22,688 nt of DNA from an uncultured Eggerthella sp. (GCA_900548955.1 URMQ01000014.1:1-22688), one strand, 5' to 3'. Counted from the stretch's first letter, positions 1 to 8,113 are shown. Notes: a model not told the origin generated them from the sequence alone. Numbers and translations are program-made.

Positions 1-180
1 ACTCTTTTGCTGTTTTCCAATCATGGCATTTTTGAATTTCTATATGAAAATTTTGCTGTTTCGGAATTAATGTCTGACTCGATTCTAGCACTTTATGAAC
101 ACGTTCATTTTTGCGCTGCAATGTTTTTATCGGAAAAACGAAGGCACCCTGCAGAAAAACTCATTTTCTTAAATCTCCTA
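1..180. other. Gene-free upstream stretch
   Basis: No convincing gene is visible. The only long plus-strand reading frame (7-222) gives a protein with no family resemblance and runs straight into the promoter at 181-209. One perfect dyad, ATGAAC-AC-GTTCAT, lies at 95-108 and could be a regulator site, but nothing nearby says for which protein. Confidence 0.4.
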
Positions 181-216
181 TTGCCAACTGTGTATAGTGT
201 GTATATACTGTATACA
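181..216 (+). promoter_or_regulatory. Sigma70-type promoter with overlapping dyad operator for the GntR/ABC operon
   Basis: A -35 TTGCCA (181-186) and a -10 TATACT (204-209) are separated by exactly 17 nt. A perfect dyad TGTATA-N5-TATACA (200-216) covers the -10 and the expected start site near 216. Outer arms AACTGTGTATA (186-196) and TATATACAGTT (223-233) form a second, almost perfect inverted repeat around the same point. YtrA-type GntR repressors usually bind such dyads over their own promoter, so autorepression by the downstream gene is the natural inference. The consensus fit is read directly; the identity of the bound protein is inferred. Confidence 0.7.
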
Positions 217-437
217 TCATGATATATACAGTTAGTTTGAATTCGGATGCGCACCTGATCCAAACAAACTGTAGAAGGACGACACCGAAACGATCCTTCA
301 AAACAGGGTTCTCCGGAAACTCTGTTTAACAGCAAGCTAGCAGTGAATTAGCAACGGACTATTAGTAAAGGCAAACTATTCTTCGCTTAGCTATTTGAGC
401 ATAAGAATAGATAGCAGGTAAGGAGGGCTCATCGAAC
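217..437 (+). promoter_or_regulatory. Long hairpin-rich 5' leader of the GntR gene
   Basis: About 220 nt separate the predicted start site from the GTG start. Three inverted repeats lie in it. They are GAAGGA/TCCTTC (274-279/294-299), AAACAGGGTT/AACTCTGTTT with one mismatch and a 7-nt loop (301-310/318-327), and CTATTCTT/AAGAATAG (376-383/403-410) with an inner five-pair stem (385-389/396-400). The last one ends 8 nt before the Shine-Dalgarno TAAGGAGG (419-426). No T-tract follows any of them, so they are not classical terminators. I do not recognise a known riboswitch class. Confidence 0.45.
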
Positions 438-809
438 GTGGAAATCATCATTTCAAACTCAAGCGATAAGCCCATCTATGAACAAATATCAACGCAAATT
501 AAAAACGCAATACTGTCAGGAGAACTCACAACAGGACAAGCACTTCCCTCTATCCGCTCTCTTGCAAGCGACCTTCATGTAAGCGTTATAACCACCAAGC
601 GTGCATACTCCGATTTGGAAGCACTGGGGTTTATCGAAACACGCCAAGGTAAAGGGAGTTTTGTTGCAGGTGGAAATGTTGAGCTACTACGGGAAGAACA
701 ACTTCGTCATATTGAGTCACTCCTACAAGAAGCACTAAACAATGCTGAAACCGCTAGAGTTAGTCTGCCAGAGCTGCATGACATTTTAGATACGTTGGCA
801 GAATCCTAA
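438..809 (+). CDS. GntR-family (YtrA-type) transcriptional regulator
   Basis: This 123-residue protein is the short GntR form: a winged-helix domain (about residues 8-77, with the PIYEQISTQIKNAI start, LPSIRSLASDLHVS turn and a wing ending GKGSFVAGG) followed by a single helix of about 40 residues. It lacks the FCD/UTRA effector domains of long GntR proteins, which is the mark of the YtrA group. These repressors usually control an adjacent ABC transporter responding to cell-envelope stress, peptides or antibiotics. The GTG start at 438 is preceded by TAAGGAGG (419-426). The ABC genes follow after 138 nt on the same strand, and the promoter dyad at 200-216 is a likely operator. The family is certain; the inducer is unknown. 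Confidence 0.92.
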   Translation: MEIIISNSSDKPIYEQISTQIKNAILSGELTTGQALPSIRSLASDLHVSVITTKRAYSDLEALGFIETRQGKGSFVAGGNVELLREEQLRHIESLLQEALNNAETARVSLPELHDILDTLAES

Positions 810-947
810 GGAGAAGACGTACTTCAATAATCAGAGCCTTAAGGTAGACCACACTTCAGCAAGCACTATCCAAACATTTACGAACATCGAGTAAACCTGT
901 TTCAACCAGGCTCTACAAGAGACTTACCTTTTGAAAGGATTGCTCTC

Positions 948-1838
948 ATGTCTGACATTTTGAAAGTATCGGGTTTGGTTAAGTATTATGACCAATTTAC
1001 CCTCGACCATATCAATATATCTGTTCCCGAAGATGGCGTTGTTGGCTTCATAGGAAGTAACGGCGCTGGTAAAACCACCACTATCAAAGCAATCTTAGGA
1101 CTTATCTCTTATGATGCTGGCTCCATTGAACTCTTTGGTGACACACTTACAGAAACAGCCCGAAATGGACTGCCAGCACAAACTAAACAGCGTATCGGCG
1201 TCGTGTTTGACACGCTACCTTTCCCTGCCGATTGCCAGCTAACCGACATTGCTGCAATTGGTAAAGCATCTTACACCAACTGGGATACATCTTATTTCAA
1301 TCAGCTCATCCATACCTTTGAGCTGAAACATACCAAACAGATAAAGTCCCTTTCGCGTGGTATGGGAATGAAATTGCAATTAGCCTTTGCGCTAGCCCAT
1401 CATCCCGAACTTCTAATCCTCGATGAAGCTACCGCAGGACTTGATCCCCTAGCACGCGATGAAGTGTTGGATATGCTGCGTAACTTCATGGACGAAGAAT
1501 CCCACGGCATCCTTATCTCGAGCCATATTACTTCCGACCTAGAAAAAATTGCTGATTATGTGATCTGCGTAGATGAAGGCAAGCAAGTCTTCACTAAGCC
1601 AATTGATGAAATTTGCGATTTAGCAGGCATAGCCCATTGTCGATCAGCTGAAGTGGAAGAATTGCTCCAAAAAGAACTCTTCGAGCCTCAAAGCTTACGC
1701 ATTATTCGCAGTACCTACAGCACCGACATTCTTGTTCCCGACCGCGTGAAACTTGCCCAAGCAATGCCTTCTATCGCATGCGATCGCACCAACCTTGAAG
1801 ACTACATGCGCTTCATGTTGAAAGGAGAAATCCGATGA
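948..1838 (+). CDS. ABC transporter ATP-binding protein (YtrB/BcrA-like)
   Basis: This 296-residue cytoplasmic ATPase shows Walker A GSNGAGKTT (36-44), Walker B LLILDE (155-160), a D-loop AGLD (163-166) and an H-loop His193. The signature is degenerate, LSRGM (135-139) instead of LSGGQ. The usual Q-loop glutamine is replaced by the FDTLPFP stretch near residue 87, as is common in ATPases paired with YtrA-type regulators. The last 90 residues form the accessory domain of BcrA-like proteins. The start ATG has a GAAAGGA site about 8 nt upstream. It overlaps the permease gene by 4 nt (ATGA), implying translational coupling. It probably exports or senses a hydrophobic or peptide compound; the substrate cannot be read from the sequence. 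Confidence 0.93.
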   Translation: MSDILKVSGLVKYYDQFTLDHINISVPEDGVVGFIGSNGAGKTTTIKAILGLISYDAGSIELFGDTLTETARNGLPAQTKQRIGVVFDTLPFPADCQLTDIAAIGKASYTNWDTSYFNQLIHTFELKHTKQIKSLSRGMGMKLQLAFALAHHPELLILDEATAGLDPLARDEVLDMLRNFMDEESHGILISSHITSDLEKIADYVICVDEGKQVFTKPIDEICDLAGIAHCRSAEVEELLQKELFEPQSLRIIRSTYSTDILVPDRVKLAQAMPSIACDRTNLEDYMRFMLKGEIR

Positions 1839-2593
1839 AAACTATGCTTTTATCTGACCTTATCATCATGCGCCGCAATCTATCCCAGATGGTTTTAACC
1901 TGCTTCATTATTGTTATCGTTATCACCGTAGCCATGAACAGCACACTAGCTCCCATTGGTGGGTGCTTTGGCGCCATGATCCCCTTGCTGTACCTCTTCA
2001 CGGTCGCAGGCTATGACGAAATGAATGATTGGCAAACCTTCCGCTTAACTCTTCCTTCTACGCGAAAAGACATTATGGCAGGGCGTTATGCAAGTCTTTT
2101 CATTATTGCTTTGATATCAATTGTTATTGGAGTTGCGGTGTCCTACCTGGTAGGCTTCATAGTCAGCCTGATCGGAACCCAAAACGGAGCTGACTTTGGA
2201 TCTACCTGGAATTACACCAGTCCTTCAGGAGAGTTTTTATCTACCCTATCACTAGCTACAAACCCTCCCGAGCTTATATTCGGAAGCGCAGTTGGCGGCG
2301 CAGCTATGGCCTTATTTCTCGCAGCTATCACGCTACCTCTCGTAGCTAAAGTTGGCCTTACTAAAAGTGCTCGTCTTGTACCTGTTGTTGGTGTAGTTAT
2401 TTTCTTAATAGCACTTGCTGCGTTTGGCGAAGGCGGCCCTCTGACAGCCCATGTTCCCGACTTTATTCAGTGGCTATTAACTGACGAATCTGCGGTACTG
2501 TATTTGATTTTCGGTGGTGCAGCAGTAGTTGTTGTGCTCTATATACTTAGTTTGTTTATCGCTATCAAGCTTTATGAAAAGCGTGAGTTTTAG
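1835..2593 (+). CDS. ABC-2 type transporter permease
   Basis: This 252-residue integral membrane protein has about six hydrophobic spans, starting near residues 18-35 and ending near residues 225-245. It ends in a short basic tail (KLYEKREF). It begins inside the stop of the ATPase gene (ATGA), so the two are one functional unit. The periplasmic or loop stretch around residues 118-145 is polar. Such small permeases form YtrB/YtrC-like exporters with the preceding ATPase. No hairpin terminator is visible in the 150 nt after the stop. Confidence 0.88.
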   Translation: MKTMLLSDLIIMRRNLSQMVLTCFIIVIVITVAMNSTLAPIGGCFGAMIPLLYLFTVAGYDEMNDWQTFRLTLPSTRKDIMAGRYASLFIIALISIVIGVAVSYLVGFIVSLIGTQNGADFGSTWNYTSPSGEFLSTLSLATNPPELIFGSAVGGAAMALFLAAITLPLVAKVGLTKSARLVPVVGVVIFLIALAAFGEGGPLTAHVPDFIQWLLTDESAVLYLIFGGAAVVVVLYILSLFIAIKLYEKREF

Positions 2594-2743
2594 CGAATCT
2601 AACCACTAAAACACTCCACCCCTTGGAACCCATGGCTCTTGAGCAAGCGTAACTTAATGAGCAAGTTTTATATTTAACATGCGTTTAAGAACTATTTGAG
2701 AAAATAAAGTGTTCTAATTAAGAAAAACCCGAAAGGAGGCAGC

Positions 2744-3685
2744 ATGATCGAATACTTCGTCTTGGAAGAAAAAAGCAATTCGCTCATTCGTGTTCCCGCC
2801 GAACAACCAGGATGCTGGATTGCTCTATTCGAGCCAACTCCTGAAGAACTTGAAGAAACCGCTCAGCGCTTCCATATTGACGAAGATGACATTGCTGCCC
2901 CTTTGGACTTGGAAGAAATTTCTCGTATTGAACGCAACGACGATTACGTAATGTTTATCGTCGACACACCGCTTCACGACAAATCCTCAGGTGAAAAGCG
3001 CTATAAAACTATTCCTATCGGCATTTTCCAAACACGCGACCATGTTATTTCGGTCTGTTCGGTTTATCGCGTTCCGCTAGTACGCATTCTGAAGTCCCAC
3101 TTCGATGATCTGCACGATACCAGCCAGACACAACAGTTTGTAAGCGACATATTGATCGCATCTTCTCAGGCGTATTTCAATTCGCTGCAAGCATTGGACA
3201 AACGCCGCCGTTCGCTTACTTCTTCGATCGATCGCCCTACGCGAAAAGAATTAGAAGAGCTCTACGCACTAAACGATTCTTACGTCTATATTCAAACTTC
3301 GCTTGCCACCAACAACACCGTGTTTGAGCGCTATCGTCGCTACGTTGCTGCTTCGGGCGATTTGGACTTGATTGAACTGTTCGACGATGTCATCGTTGAA
3401 CATCAGCAGGCACTTGAAACCACTAAGATTTATTCGGGTATTTTAGATTCTGCGATTGACCATTTTGGCTTAATCATGGATTACGACCTGAACCACACCA
3501 TGCAATTAGTTGCAACGCTTACCTTGGTGTTGTGTATTCCAACCATTATCGGTGGCCTGTTCGGTATGAATCTTGAAGGAATTCCGCTGGCAGATTCGCC
3601 TTATGGCTTTGCCATCGTCACTGGTATGGCGGCCATTATTTTGGCTGTTTTGCTGCTTATCCTAAAAAGGCTCAAATGGTTTTAG
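2744..3685 (+). CDS. corA: CorA-family magnesium transporter
   Basis: This 313-residue protein has a long acidic cytoplasmic N-terminal domain and two C-terminal transmembrane helices (about residues 253-275 and 286-307). The family signature GMN is at residues 274-276, at the end of the first helix, where it forms the selectivity filter in CorA pentamers. The protein ends with a basic tail (KRLKWF). GAAAGGAGG lies 7-8 nt before the ATG. It stands alone, in the same direction as its neighbours but with non-coding gaps of about 150 and 311 nt on either side. Import of Mg2+ (possibly Co2+/Ni2+) is the family function; the exact ion is an inference. Confidence 0.93.
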   Translation: MIEYFVLEEKSNSLIRVPAEQPGCWIALFEPTPEELEETAQRFHIDEDDIAAPLDLEEISRIERNDDYVMFIVDTPLHDKSSGEKRYKTIPIGIFQTRDHVISVCSVYRVPLVRILKSHFDDLHDTSQTQQFVSDILIASSQAYFNSLQALDKRRRSLTSSIDRPTRKELEELYALNDSYVYIQTSLATNNTVFERYRRYVAASGDLDLIELFDDVIVEHQQALETTKIYSGILDSAIDHFGLIMDYDLNHTMQLVATLTLVLCIPTIIGGLFGMNLEGIPLADSPYGFAIVTGMAAIILAVLLLILKRLKWF

Positions 3686-3996
3686 TTTCTTTGGTGACTG
3701 TTTCTTAAGCGACTGTATCTTAAGTGACTGTTTCTTGTACAGCCGTGTTAAGTAGCTGTCTTGGGCGACTACCTTACGCGATCATTTTGAGTAACTGCTT
3801 TTAGCAACTACTTTAAGTGACTTTGTCACAGACAATTAAACGGCTATCCCGTAAAGTTCTTATTGAAGCAAAGCCAAAGAAGTACCGAATACAAAATGGC
3901 CTGCAAGATTACTGCAAGATTAACCCTATCTCCTCCTACAATTTCTTGCACACTGGTTTCGGATTCGGTACTTCAAAAATGAGAAACGAGAACATC
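3686..3996. other. Gene-free spacer between corA and the rhodanese operon
   Basis: The first half is the tandem array at 3694-3829. The second half holds an 11-bp perfect tandem duplication, CTGCAAGATTA twice at 3901-3922, enclosed by a perfect 12-bp inverted repeat, GAAGTACCGAAT (3879-3890) and ATTCGGTACTTC (3963-3974). A TCCTCCT stretch sits at 3931-3937. I could not pick a convincing promoter for the downstream operon or an Fnr-type TTGAT-N4-ATCAA site. Confidence 0.6.
3694..3829. repeat. Degenerate tandem repeat, 13-15 bp unit, after corA
   Basis: The array starts 9 nt after the corA stop. Three near-identical 15-mers come first: GTGACTGTTTCTTAA (3694), GCGACTGTATCTTAA (3709) and GTGACTGTTTCTTGT (3724). 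After a degenerate stretch, 13-nt versions follow at 3752, 3765, 3778, 3791, 3805 and 3817, most starting GYRACT or a close variant. The last unit happens to form the dyad GTGAC-TTT-GTCAC (3817-3829). Stop codons in most units rule out a coding role. Confidence 0.75.
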
Positions 3997-4329
3997 ATGG
4001 GATTGTTTGATATTTTTGGATTCGGAAGCAACATCAACGATTTAGTAGAAGAAGCGCGCGCAACGCAAAACGCTACCATCATTGATGTACGAACGCCCGC
4101 AGAATTCAAGCAGGGTCACATTGAAGAAGCGCTCAATATACCCGTTGATCAGATTCAAAAGGTAGAACAAGCAGTAAAAGACCCTGACACTCCCCTGTAT
4201 TTGTACTGTGCGAGCGGAGCAAGAAGCGGAAGTGCTACTCGGTTTTTACAAAGCCAAGGGTTTACCCAAGTAACCAACATGGGCGGAATCGGATCATGGC
4301 GCGGCGAAGTTGTTAAGGGATCTAAGTAA
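3997..4329 (+). CDS. Single-domain rhodanese-like protein
   Basis: This 110-residue protein is one rhodanese domain. The CDC25-type fold elements are visible: IIDVRTPAEFKQGHIEEALNIP (about 28-49), the active-site loop CASGARS with catalytic Cys71, and the closing GGIGSWRGEVV. Such proteins carry sulfane sulfur as a cysteine persulfide. I chose ATG 3997 because the MGLFDIFGFG start is typical of small rhodaneses. ATG 3979 would add six residues, and the frame stays open back to a GTG at 3817 that lies inside the repeat array. The Shine-Dalgarno is weak for either ATG. It lies 9 nt before the CoA-disulfide reductase gene, so the two are co-transcribed. Confidence 0.88.
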   Translation: MGLFDIFGFGSNINDLVEEARATQNATIIDVRTPAEFKQGHIEEALNIPVDQIQKVEQAVKDPDTPLYLYCASGARSGSATRFLQSQGFTQVTNMGGIGSWRGEVVKGSK

Positions 4330-4338
4330 GGAACCAAA

Positions 4339-6129
4339 ATGAAAGTAGTAATTGTTGGTGGTGTGGCAGGTGGTGCCACTGCAGCAGCCCGTCTCCGTCG
4401 TTTAGATGAACAGGCAGAAATCATCATCATTGAACGTACTCATTACGTATCGTATGCAAACTGCGGACTACCCTACTATATCGGGGGCACCATTACCGAT
4501 AGAAATAAACTTACCCTTCAAACCCCCGAAAGCTTCCGCGCGCGATTCAATATCGATGTTCGTGTAGACCAGGAAGTAACAAGCATCGATCGCACGGAAA
4601 AACAAATTGAAATTCACAACCTAGCGACCGATGAAGTCTACACCGAAACCTACGACAAGCTTATTTTGTCTCCTGGCGCTCATCCCGTTAAGCCAAACCT
4701 GCCAGGCATTAACTCCTCACGAATTTTCACCCTACGTACTGTCGAGGATACCTTTGCAATAGCAGAATATCTTGAAAAGATACAGGCAGAACGTGCCAAT
4801 CAAGCGCTTGCTCAATCGAAGCCTTTACGCGCTACTGTTGTTGGCGGCGGATTCATTGGTCTGGAAATGGCAGAAAATTTAGTTGAACGTGGCGTGCATG
4901 TTGCCGTGCTCCAGCGCCCCAGCCATCTTATGCACTCGCTTGATCCCGACATCGCATCGCTTTTGCATAACCGCATGCGCGAAGCAGGCATAACCTTAAA
5001 ACTGGGAGCTGATGTCACAGGGTTTTCAGAAACCGCAAACGAAATTACCACCTCCTTCAAAAACAAAGGAGACGAAACAGAAGAAACCCTCCAAACAATC
5101 ACTTCTGACATAGTAATTTTGGCTATTGGCGTTGTGCCCGAAAACAAGCTCGCAAAAGACGCCGATCTTGAACTTGGCATAAAGGGCTCTATTAAAGTCA
5201 ACGAGCACCTCTTAACAAACGATCCCGATATTTATGCCATTGGCGATGCCATTGAAACAACGCAGGTTGTTAGTGGGCAACCTGCACACATTGCCCTGGC
5301 TGGTCCCGCCAACAAACAAGGACGCATAGTAGCTGATCACATATGTGGTATTTCGCGTACCTTTGCAGGATCAATGGGTTCTTCGATTATGAAAGCATTC
5401 GATCTTACGGTAGCGACCACTGGTATTAGCAGTAAAGCAGCAGAAAATGCAGGTCTTAATTTCGACTCCGTCATTATTACTCCTGCTTCACATGCCACCT
5501 ACTATCCTGGCGCTCACACCATGACCATGAAAGTGCTATTCGAGCGACCAACAGGCCGTATTCTTGGTGCGCAGATTATAGGTCGCGATGGTGTCGACAA
5601 ACGCATCGATGTCCTCGCTGTAGCAATAAAAGCAGGTATGACCGCTTTTGATCTGACTGAGATTGATTTAGCCTATGCCCCACCTTACGCATCCGCTAAA
5701 GATCCTGTAAACATGGCAAGCTATGTCATCGAAAACATCCTTGAAGGCACGGTGACACAAATCCATTGGGACAAAGCGCTAGCCATTGCTGCGACAGATA
5801 CCAATGCCGTAATCCTAGACACGCGCGCTCAAGCAGAATTTGATCGTGGCCATATTGGAAGCAATAAAGATTATGGCGAAGATACTCTCCACCCCATAAT
5901 CCATATTCCCGTCGATGAGCTGCGCGAACGACTAGAAGAATTGCCGCGCAACAAGAAATTATTCGTTCACTGCGCAACAGGTATTAGAAGCTATATTGCC
6001 TGCCGCATCTTGAAACAACATGGATTCAATTGCGTCAATATTGCAGGAGGTTACACGTTCTACCAAGCTTTGCACCTAGACAGAAATACCGAAACCGAAA
6101 ACATTGGAGATTGCGGGTTAAAAGCATAA
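4339..6129 (+). CDS. CoA-disulfide reductase with C-terminal rhodanese domain
   Basis: This 596-residue FAD/NAD(P)H-dependent enzyme has an FAD-binding VGGVAGG (6-12) and the CoA-disulfide reductase active site SYANCGLPYY with the single redox Cys42. It also has an NAD-binding VVGGGFIGLEMAENL (about 168-182), a second FAD motif YAIGDA near 300, and a dimerisation domain with LAYAPPY near 438. A rhodanese domain fills about residues 475-590, with active-site CATGIR and Cys545. This fusion is the known CDR-RHD/Npsr type, which reduces CoA disulfides or CoA persulfides and polysulfides to CoA and sulfide. Its Shine-Dalgarno AAGGA overlaps the stop of the preceding rhodanese gene. With that gene it forms a persulfide-handling unit. 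All catalytic cysteines are present, so it should be active. Confidence 0.93.
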   Translation: MKVVIVGGVAGGATAAARLRRLDEQAEIIIIERTHYVSYANCGLPYYIGGTITDRNKLTLQTPESFRARFNIDVRVDQEVTSIDRTEKQIEIHNLATDEVYTETYDKLILSPGAHPVKPNLPGINSSRIFTLRTVEDTFAIAEYLEKIQAERANQALAQSKPLRATVVGGGFIGLEMAENLVERGVHVAVLQRPSHLMHSLDPDIASLLHNRMREAGITLKLGADVTGFSETANEITTSFKNKGDETEETLQTITSDIVILAIGVVPENKLAKDADLELGIKGSIKVNEHLLTNDPDIYAIGDAIETTQVVSGQPAHIALAGPANKQGRIVADHICGISRTFAGSMGSSIMKAFDLTVATTGISSKAAENAGLNFDSVIITPASHATYYPGAHTMTMKVLFERPTGRILGAQIIGRDGVDKRIDVLAVAIKAGMTAFDLTEIDLAYAPPYASAKDPVNMASYVIENILEGTVTQIHWDKALAIAATDTNAVILDTRAQAEFDRGHIGSNKDYGEDTLHPIIHIPVDELRERLEELPRNKKLFVHCATGIRSYIACRILKQHGFNCVNIAGGYTFYQALHLDRNTETENIGDCGLKA

Positions 6130-6187
6130 GTTGGTACCATCTAAACATACCTATACGCAATAGATCACGCTCGATTAGAAGGCATTA

Positions 6188-6901
6188 ATGATGAGCGATA
6201 CCGCAAACAACCAGAACAAACAATTCGCTACCATCCAGGCGCTGTTATCGCAGCGCCTTCCCTTTTGGATTAACCTTTCCGAAAAAGAGCAGGCTGCGGT
6301 TGTCGCCCACACCCGATTTGCGCGTTTTTCCAAAGGAGAGCAAGTGCGGAATCCTTCCACTCCTGCTGGCGTTATGTTGGTGCTATCTGGCAGTTTGTGC
6401 GCTTATATGCTCTCTGATGAGGGCAAACAAATAACTCTTTTCCGCGTAGGAGAACAGGAAAGTTGCGTTTTAGCAGCGTCATGCGCATTGACCATGATTA
6501 CCTTTGATGTGTTTTTAGACGCAACTAGCGATACTGAACTACTTATTATCGATCCTGTATTCTTTGCGCAGTTAGTTGAAGAAAACGTCTTCGTTGAAGC
6601 ATTTACCTATCGCCAGACAGCAGAACGTTTCAGCGAAGTTATGTGGGTGATGGAGCAGGTGCTGTTCATGAGTTTTGATGAACGTCTTGCTGTGTTCCTG
6701 CTTGATGAAGTTGCACGTAATGGCTCAGATAAACTCCAGCTTACTCACGATGAAATAGCGCACCACTTAGGTAGTGCGCGTGAAGTTGTTTCTCGTATGT
6801 TGAAGCGATTTGCCGATGATGGCTATGTGTCCCTTTCGCGTGGCACAGTTGAGGTTGTTGATAAAAATGCCCTTAGAAAATTAGCGAGCGCAAATCATTA
6901 A
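6188..6901 (+). CDS. Crp/Fnr-family transcriptional regulator
   Basis: This protein of up to 237 residues has an N-terminal cyclic-nucleotide-binding-like beta-roll (about 25-140), a dimer helix (about 143-165) and a C-terminal helix-turn-helix (about 180-225). The recognition helix SAREVVSRML resembles the E..SR pattern of Fnr-type proteins. There is no N-terminal Fnr iron-sulfur cysteine cluster. Instead the beta-roll contains Cys93 and Cys99 (ESCVLAASC), a spacing seen in Crp-like regulators next to sulfur and redox genes; sensing of persulfide or oxidation is an inference. AGAAGG at 6177-6182 suits the second ATG (6191) slightly better than the first (6188). The gene follows the reductase by 58 nt in the same direction, so it may be co-transcribed and autoregulated. 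Confidence 0.88.
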   Translation: MMSDTANNQNKQFATIQALLSQRLPFWINLSEKEQAAVVAHTRFARFSKGEQVRNPSTPAGVMLVLSGSLCAYMLSDEGKQITLFRVGEQESCVLAASCALTMITFDVFLDATSDTELLIIDPVFFAQLVEENVFVEAFTYRQTAERFSEVMWVMEQVLFMSFDERLAVFLLDEVARNGSDKLQLTHDEIAHHLGSAREVVSRMLKRFADDGYVSLSRGTVEVVDKNALRKLASANH

Positions 6902-6993
6902 GTGATGCCTATCGTAAGCTTTCTACCAAGCCCACAACCAAAAGTGCTACCCCGCAACAAACATGCACTGCAAATCATTAGTCAAGTTGGCGC

Positions 6994-7078
6994 GTTCTGT
7001 AAGTGTTTTCGTTCTGTAAGTGTTTTCGTTCTGTAAGTGTTTTCGTTCTGTAAACGTTTTCGTTCTGAAAACCTTTTA
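6994..7078. repeat. 17-bp tandem repeat between crp-like and XRE genes
   Basis: GTTCTGTAAGTGTTTTC occurs three times without change (6994-7010, 7011-7027, 7028-7044). A fourth copy at 7045 has two changes, and a degenerate fifth at 7062 runs into the stop codon (7076-7078) of the minus-strand XRE gene. The array fills the convergent junction, and no hairpin terminator is present. On the minus strand, as XRE mRNA, the unit is G-poor with C above G. Confidence 0.93.
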
Positions 7079-8113
7079 CTTTTCGTGTTCGCCGAATGCA
7101 TCCATCATTATGCTTACAATTCCGCATACAAGCCCACCGGCAACCCAAGCTAGCCAAAACCACATTGCAGTTGTTCCTTCGGGCTGAAAATTTGAAGGAT
7201 CAGGCGAAGACAGAATCGGAATAAACAGCAATCCAAGACCAACAATCGTGAAGAAGATCATAATGACTCCGCACAAAGCACCTTTTTTGGAAGTACGTTT
7301 TTTCTTCTGTATAAGAGTTTCCTTTAATTCGGCATCTAATTGAGAGTTTACGATTTCTTCCATTTCCAATTCATCGGCAACGTTTTTGTTATATTCGGCA
7401 ACGTTGGTGCGTCCAAGCAATATTCCATAGTGGGTAATATTCCACACACCAAGAGCTATGAAGAACAGTAAGAAAAAGTAGCTCCAACCTTCCGTTTCAG
7501 GATTACTCTCCATAATAAGCATGCAGCCAATTCCTACAAAAATGCAGGCAATGCCACCAATGAGACCATACGTAAATTTACTACGGGCCTGCGTTTTGTC
7601 CTCTTCGGTATAAAAGTCTTCAATATAAGGATGAGCTTTTACAAAAGCAGAATGAGTCATTCCTGCTGGGATAAGGAAAGCAAGTCCAATCAAGGTACCT
7701 ATAAGCACCAGAATTACAAACAAACCATCCTTACCATTCCAAACCGAAAGAGTAACAGTTCCCTCCAGGAGCATTGCGATGCCAACAAAAATAAGAATAA
7801 CTGCGATTCCTGTAGGAATTTTCCAGGCAAGCATTCGTTGGTGCGTATCGTAGCCACACACATCCGTTGGTGCCCCCACGGGAATTGCCTTTTCTGCTTG
7901 TGGTTGACGAGAAGTCAAATCACCTTGCACTAAATCATCTAAAGAGCACTCGAACAACTGGCATATTTTTATGAGCTTATCCATTTCTGGATAACTTTTT
8001 TCTGCTTCCCATTTGGTAACCGATTGCCGGCTAACCCCAAGAAGCATCGCAAGCTGTTCTTGAGTCATATTGCGTGTCGCACGCAAGTGTTGCAAATTAT
8101 CACGAAAGCTCAT
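7076..8113 (-). CDS. XRE-family regulator with six-helix membrane domain
   Basis: This 345-residue protein has an N-terminal HTH_3 domain (about residues 5-65; MTQEQLAMLLGVSRQSVTKWE). A short linker follows, then about six hydrophobic spans at roughly residues 90-112, 122-146, 172-196, 212-236, 272-295 and 310-335. A charged cytoplasmic segment lies between spans four and five. Membrane-anchored XRE proteins are thought to sense envelope or small-molecule signals and control their own or nearby genes. The start at 8113 has GAAAGGG about 7 nt upstream; the frame is open further back to 8203 but that extension is low-complexity and basic. Nothing adjacent on the same strand suggests a partner. 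The function is unknown. Confidence 0.82.
   Translation of the reverse strand: MSFRDNLQHLRATRNMTQEQLAMLLGVSRQSVTKWEAEKSYPEMDKLIKICQLFECSLDDLVQGDLTSRQPQAEKAIPVGAPTDVCGYDTHQRMLAWKIPTGIAVILIFVGIAMLLEGTVTLSVWNGKDGLFVILVLIGTLIGLAFLIPAGMTHSAFVKAHPYIEDFYTEEDKTQARSKFTYGLIGGIACIFVGIGCMLIMESNPETEGWSYFFLLFFIALGVWNITHYGILLGRTNVAEYNKNVADELEMEEIVNSQLDAELKETLIQKKKRTSKKGALCGVIMIFFTIVGLGLLFIPILSSPDPSNFQPEGTTAMWFWLAWVAGGLVCGIVSIMMDAFGEHEK

Noticed and set aside
7..222. Plus-strand 71-codon frame at the window start
   Set aside because: No recognisable domain, no clear ribosome site, and it overlaps the consensus promoter and operator of the GntR operon.
2641..2677. Two-copy repeat GAGCAAG before corA
   Set aside because: Only seven bases match between the copies; too weak to call an array.
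3817..3829. GTGAC-TTT-GTCAC as a Crp operator
   Set aside because: The half-sites and spacing do not match Crp (TGTGA-N6-TCACA) or Fnr sites, and the sequence is the last unit of a tandem array, so the symmetry may be accidental.
3817..3996. N-terminal extension of the small rhodanese from GTG 3817
   Set aside because: It would start inside the tandem repeat array and translate the 12-bp inverted repeat; the added residues match nothing in rhodaneses.
6994..7078. CRISPR-like array
   Set aside because: Copies are directly adjacent with no spacers and are only 17 bp long; no cas genes are present. The same holds for the other arrays.
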